A DNA stretch of 6,624 nt, from assembly GCA_016926765.1 (NCBI GenBank), contig JAFGNY010000160.1:1-6624 (forward strand), read 5' to 3'. Positions 6,531 to 6,624 of the stretch are shown here, in pieces. The notes below the pieces were generated by a model that did not search any database, had not been told where the DNA came from, and saw only the letters and a program-made list of their open reading frames with translations. The DNA is from Bacteroidales bacterium (GTDB lineage: Bacteria > Bacteroidota > Bacteroidia > Bacteroidales > FEN-979). Numbering within the stretch: position 1 is the first letter of the stretch; each line of letters begins with the position of its first letter. Position numbers and translations under genes: made by a program.

Positions 6531-6595
6531 GGGCGACCCGGCAATCCCGGTAAGGGCGACCCGGCAATCCCGGTAGGGGCGACCCGGCAATCCCG
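6522..6595. repeat. 23-bp GC-rich tandem array at the mqnC stop
   Basis: Three full 23-bp units start at 6527, 6550 and 6573, each built as GTAGGGGCGACCCGG followed by CAATCCCG; the second has A for G at 6553 (GTAAGGGC). A partial lead-in ATCCCG at 6522-6527 overlaps the last mqnC codons and lacks one G compared with later junctions. Units are contiguous with no spacers. Each carries TAG or TAA on the plus strand, and the 23-bp period distributes these over all three plus frames; the mqnC TAG is the one in the first unit. Confidence 0.9.
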
Positions 6596-6624
6596 GTAGG
6601 GGCGACCCGACGGGTCGCCCCTAC
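6596..6624. repeat. Perfect palindrome with 14-bp arms closing the 23-bp array
   Basis: GTAGGGGCGACCCG at 6596-6609 is repeated as its exact reverse complement at 6611-6624 around a single A. The left arm is the start of a fourth array unit. RNA from mqnC would form a very stable GC hairpin that could protect the 3' end or aid termination, but no T-run is visible because the window ends at the last base of the arm, so I do not call it a terminator. This looks like the core of a dispersed REP-like unit. Confidence 0.85.

Noticed and set aside
5949..6590. Long minus-strand open frame opposite mqnC and its repeat
   Set aside because: It is the complement of a clearly recognised radical-SAM gene; its start is just the repeat read backwards, and the protein matches no family I know.
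6522..6624. Possible CRISPR array from the regularly repeated 23-bp units
   Set aside because: Units are directly contiguous with no unique spacers, the unit is short, and there are no cas genes.
1..6624. Defence, phage, transposon or biosynthetic-cluster system
   Set aside because: All five genes are recognisable housekeeping or envelope genes and no such hallmark gene is present; the novelty lies in the repeats.

Overview
The window looks like part of a Bacteroidota chromosome, probably from a Bacteroidales-like lineage. The evidence is a single-chain MurF-alanine racemase fusion, A-rich leaders instead of clear Shine-Dalgarno sites, matches to the Bacteroidota -7 promoter element TAnnTTTG, and several dispersed repeats of a kind I associate with this phylum. 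All space except short gaps is coding. There is no tRNA, rRNA, transposase, CRISPR or phage gene.

Layout. On the minus strand, reading right to left from about 5381, four genes are packed head to tail: an M17 leucyl aminopeptidase (pepA, 3954-5381), 4-hydroxythreonine-4-phosphate dehydrogenase (pdxA, 2845-3924), the bifunctional cell-wall enzyme MurF-Alr (224-2848) and the start of a family 2 glycosyltransferase that runs off the left edge (1-212). The gaps are 29 bp, a 4-bp ATGA overlap and 11 bp, so this is probably one operon. Diverging from it on the plus strand is mqnC (5439-6530), a radical-SAM enzyme of the futalosine route to menaquinone. The 57-bp divergent gap holds a TAnnTTTG match on each strand.

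How the genes fit together. PdxA helps make pyridoxal phosphate, the cofactor of the Alr half of the next gene. Alr makes D-alanine, which (as D-Ala-D-Ala) is the substrate of the MurF half. The glycosyltransferase may also serve the envelope, and PepA is a housekeeping peptidase. MqnC stands apart, in respiratory quinone synthesis.

The most unusual content is repetitive DNA inside or touching the genes. There are three 7-bp-period arrays: ACTGCCC-type in the glycosyltransferase, a hybrid GATGCCN/ACTGCCC-type in murF, and TTACAT-type at the pepA-pdxA junction. There is also a 92-bp nested palindrome inside murF, and a 23-bp tandem array ending in a perfect 14-bp-arm palindrome at the end of mqnC. 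The arrays inside reading frames have no stop codon in any frame, so they are translated as extra peptide. The arrays at gene ends carry stops in all frames and supply or abut the native stop codon. Both window edges lie in repeats, as expected if assembly broke there.
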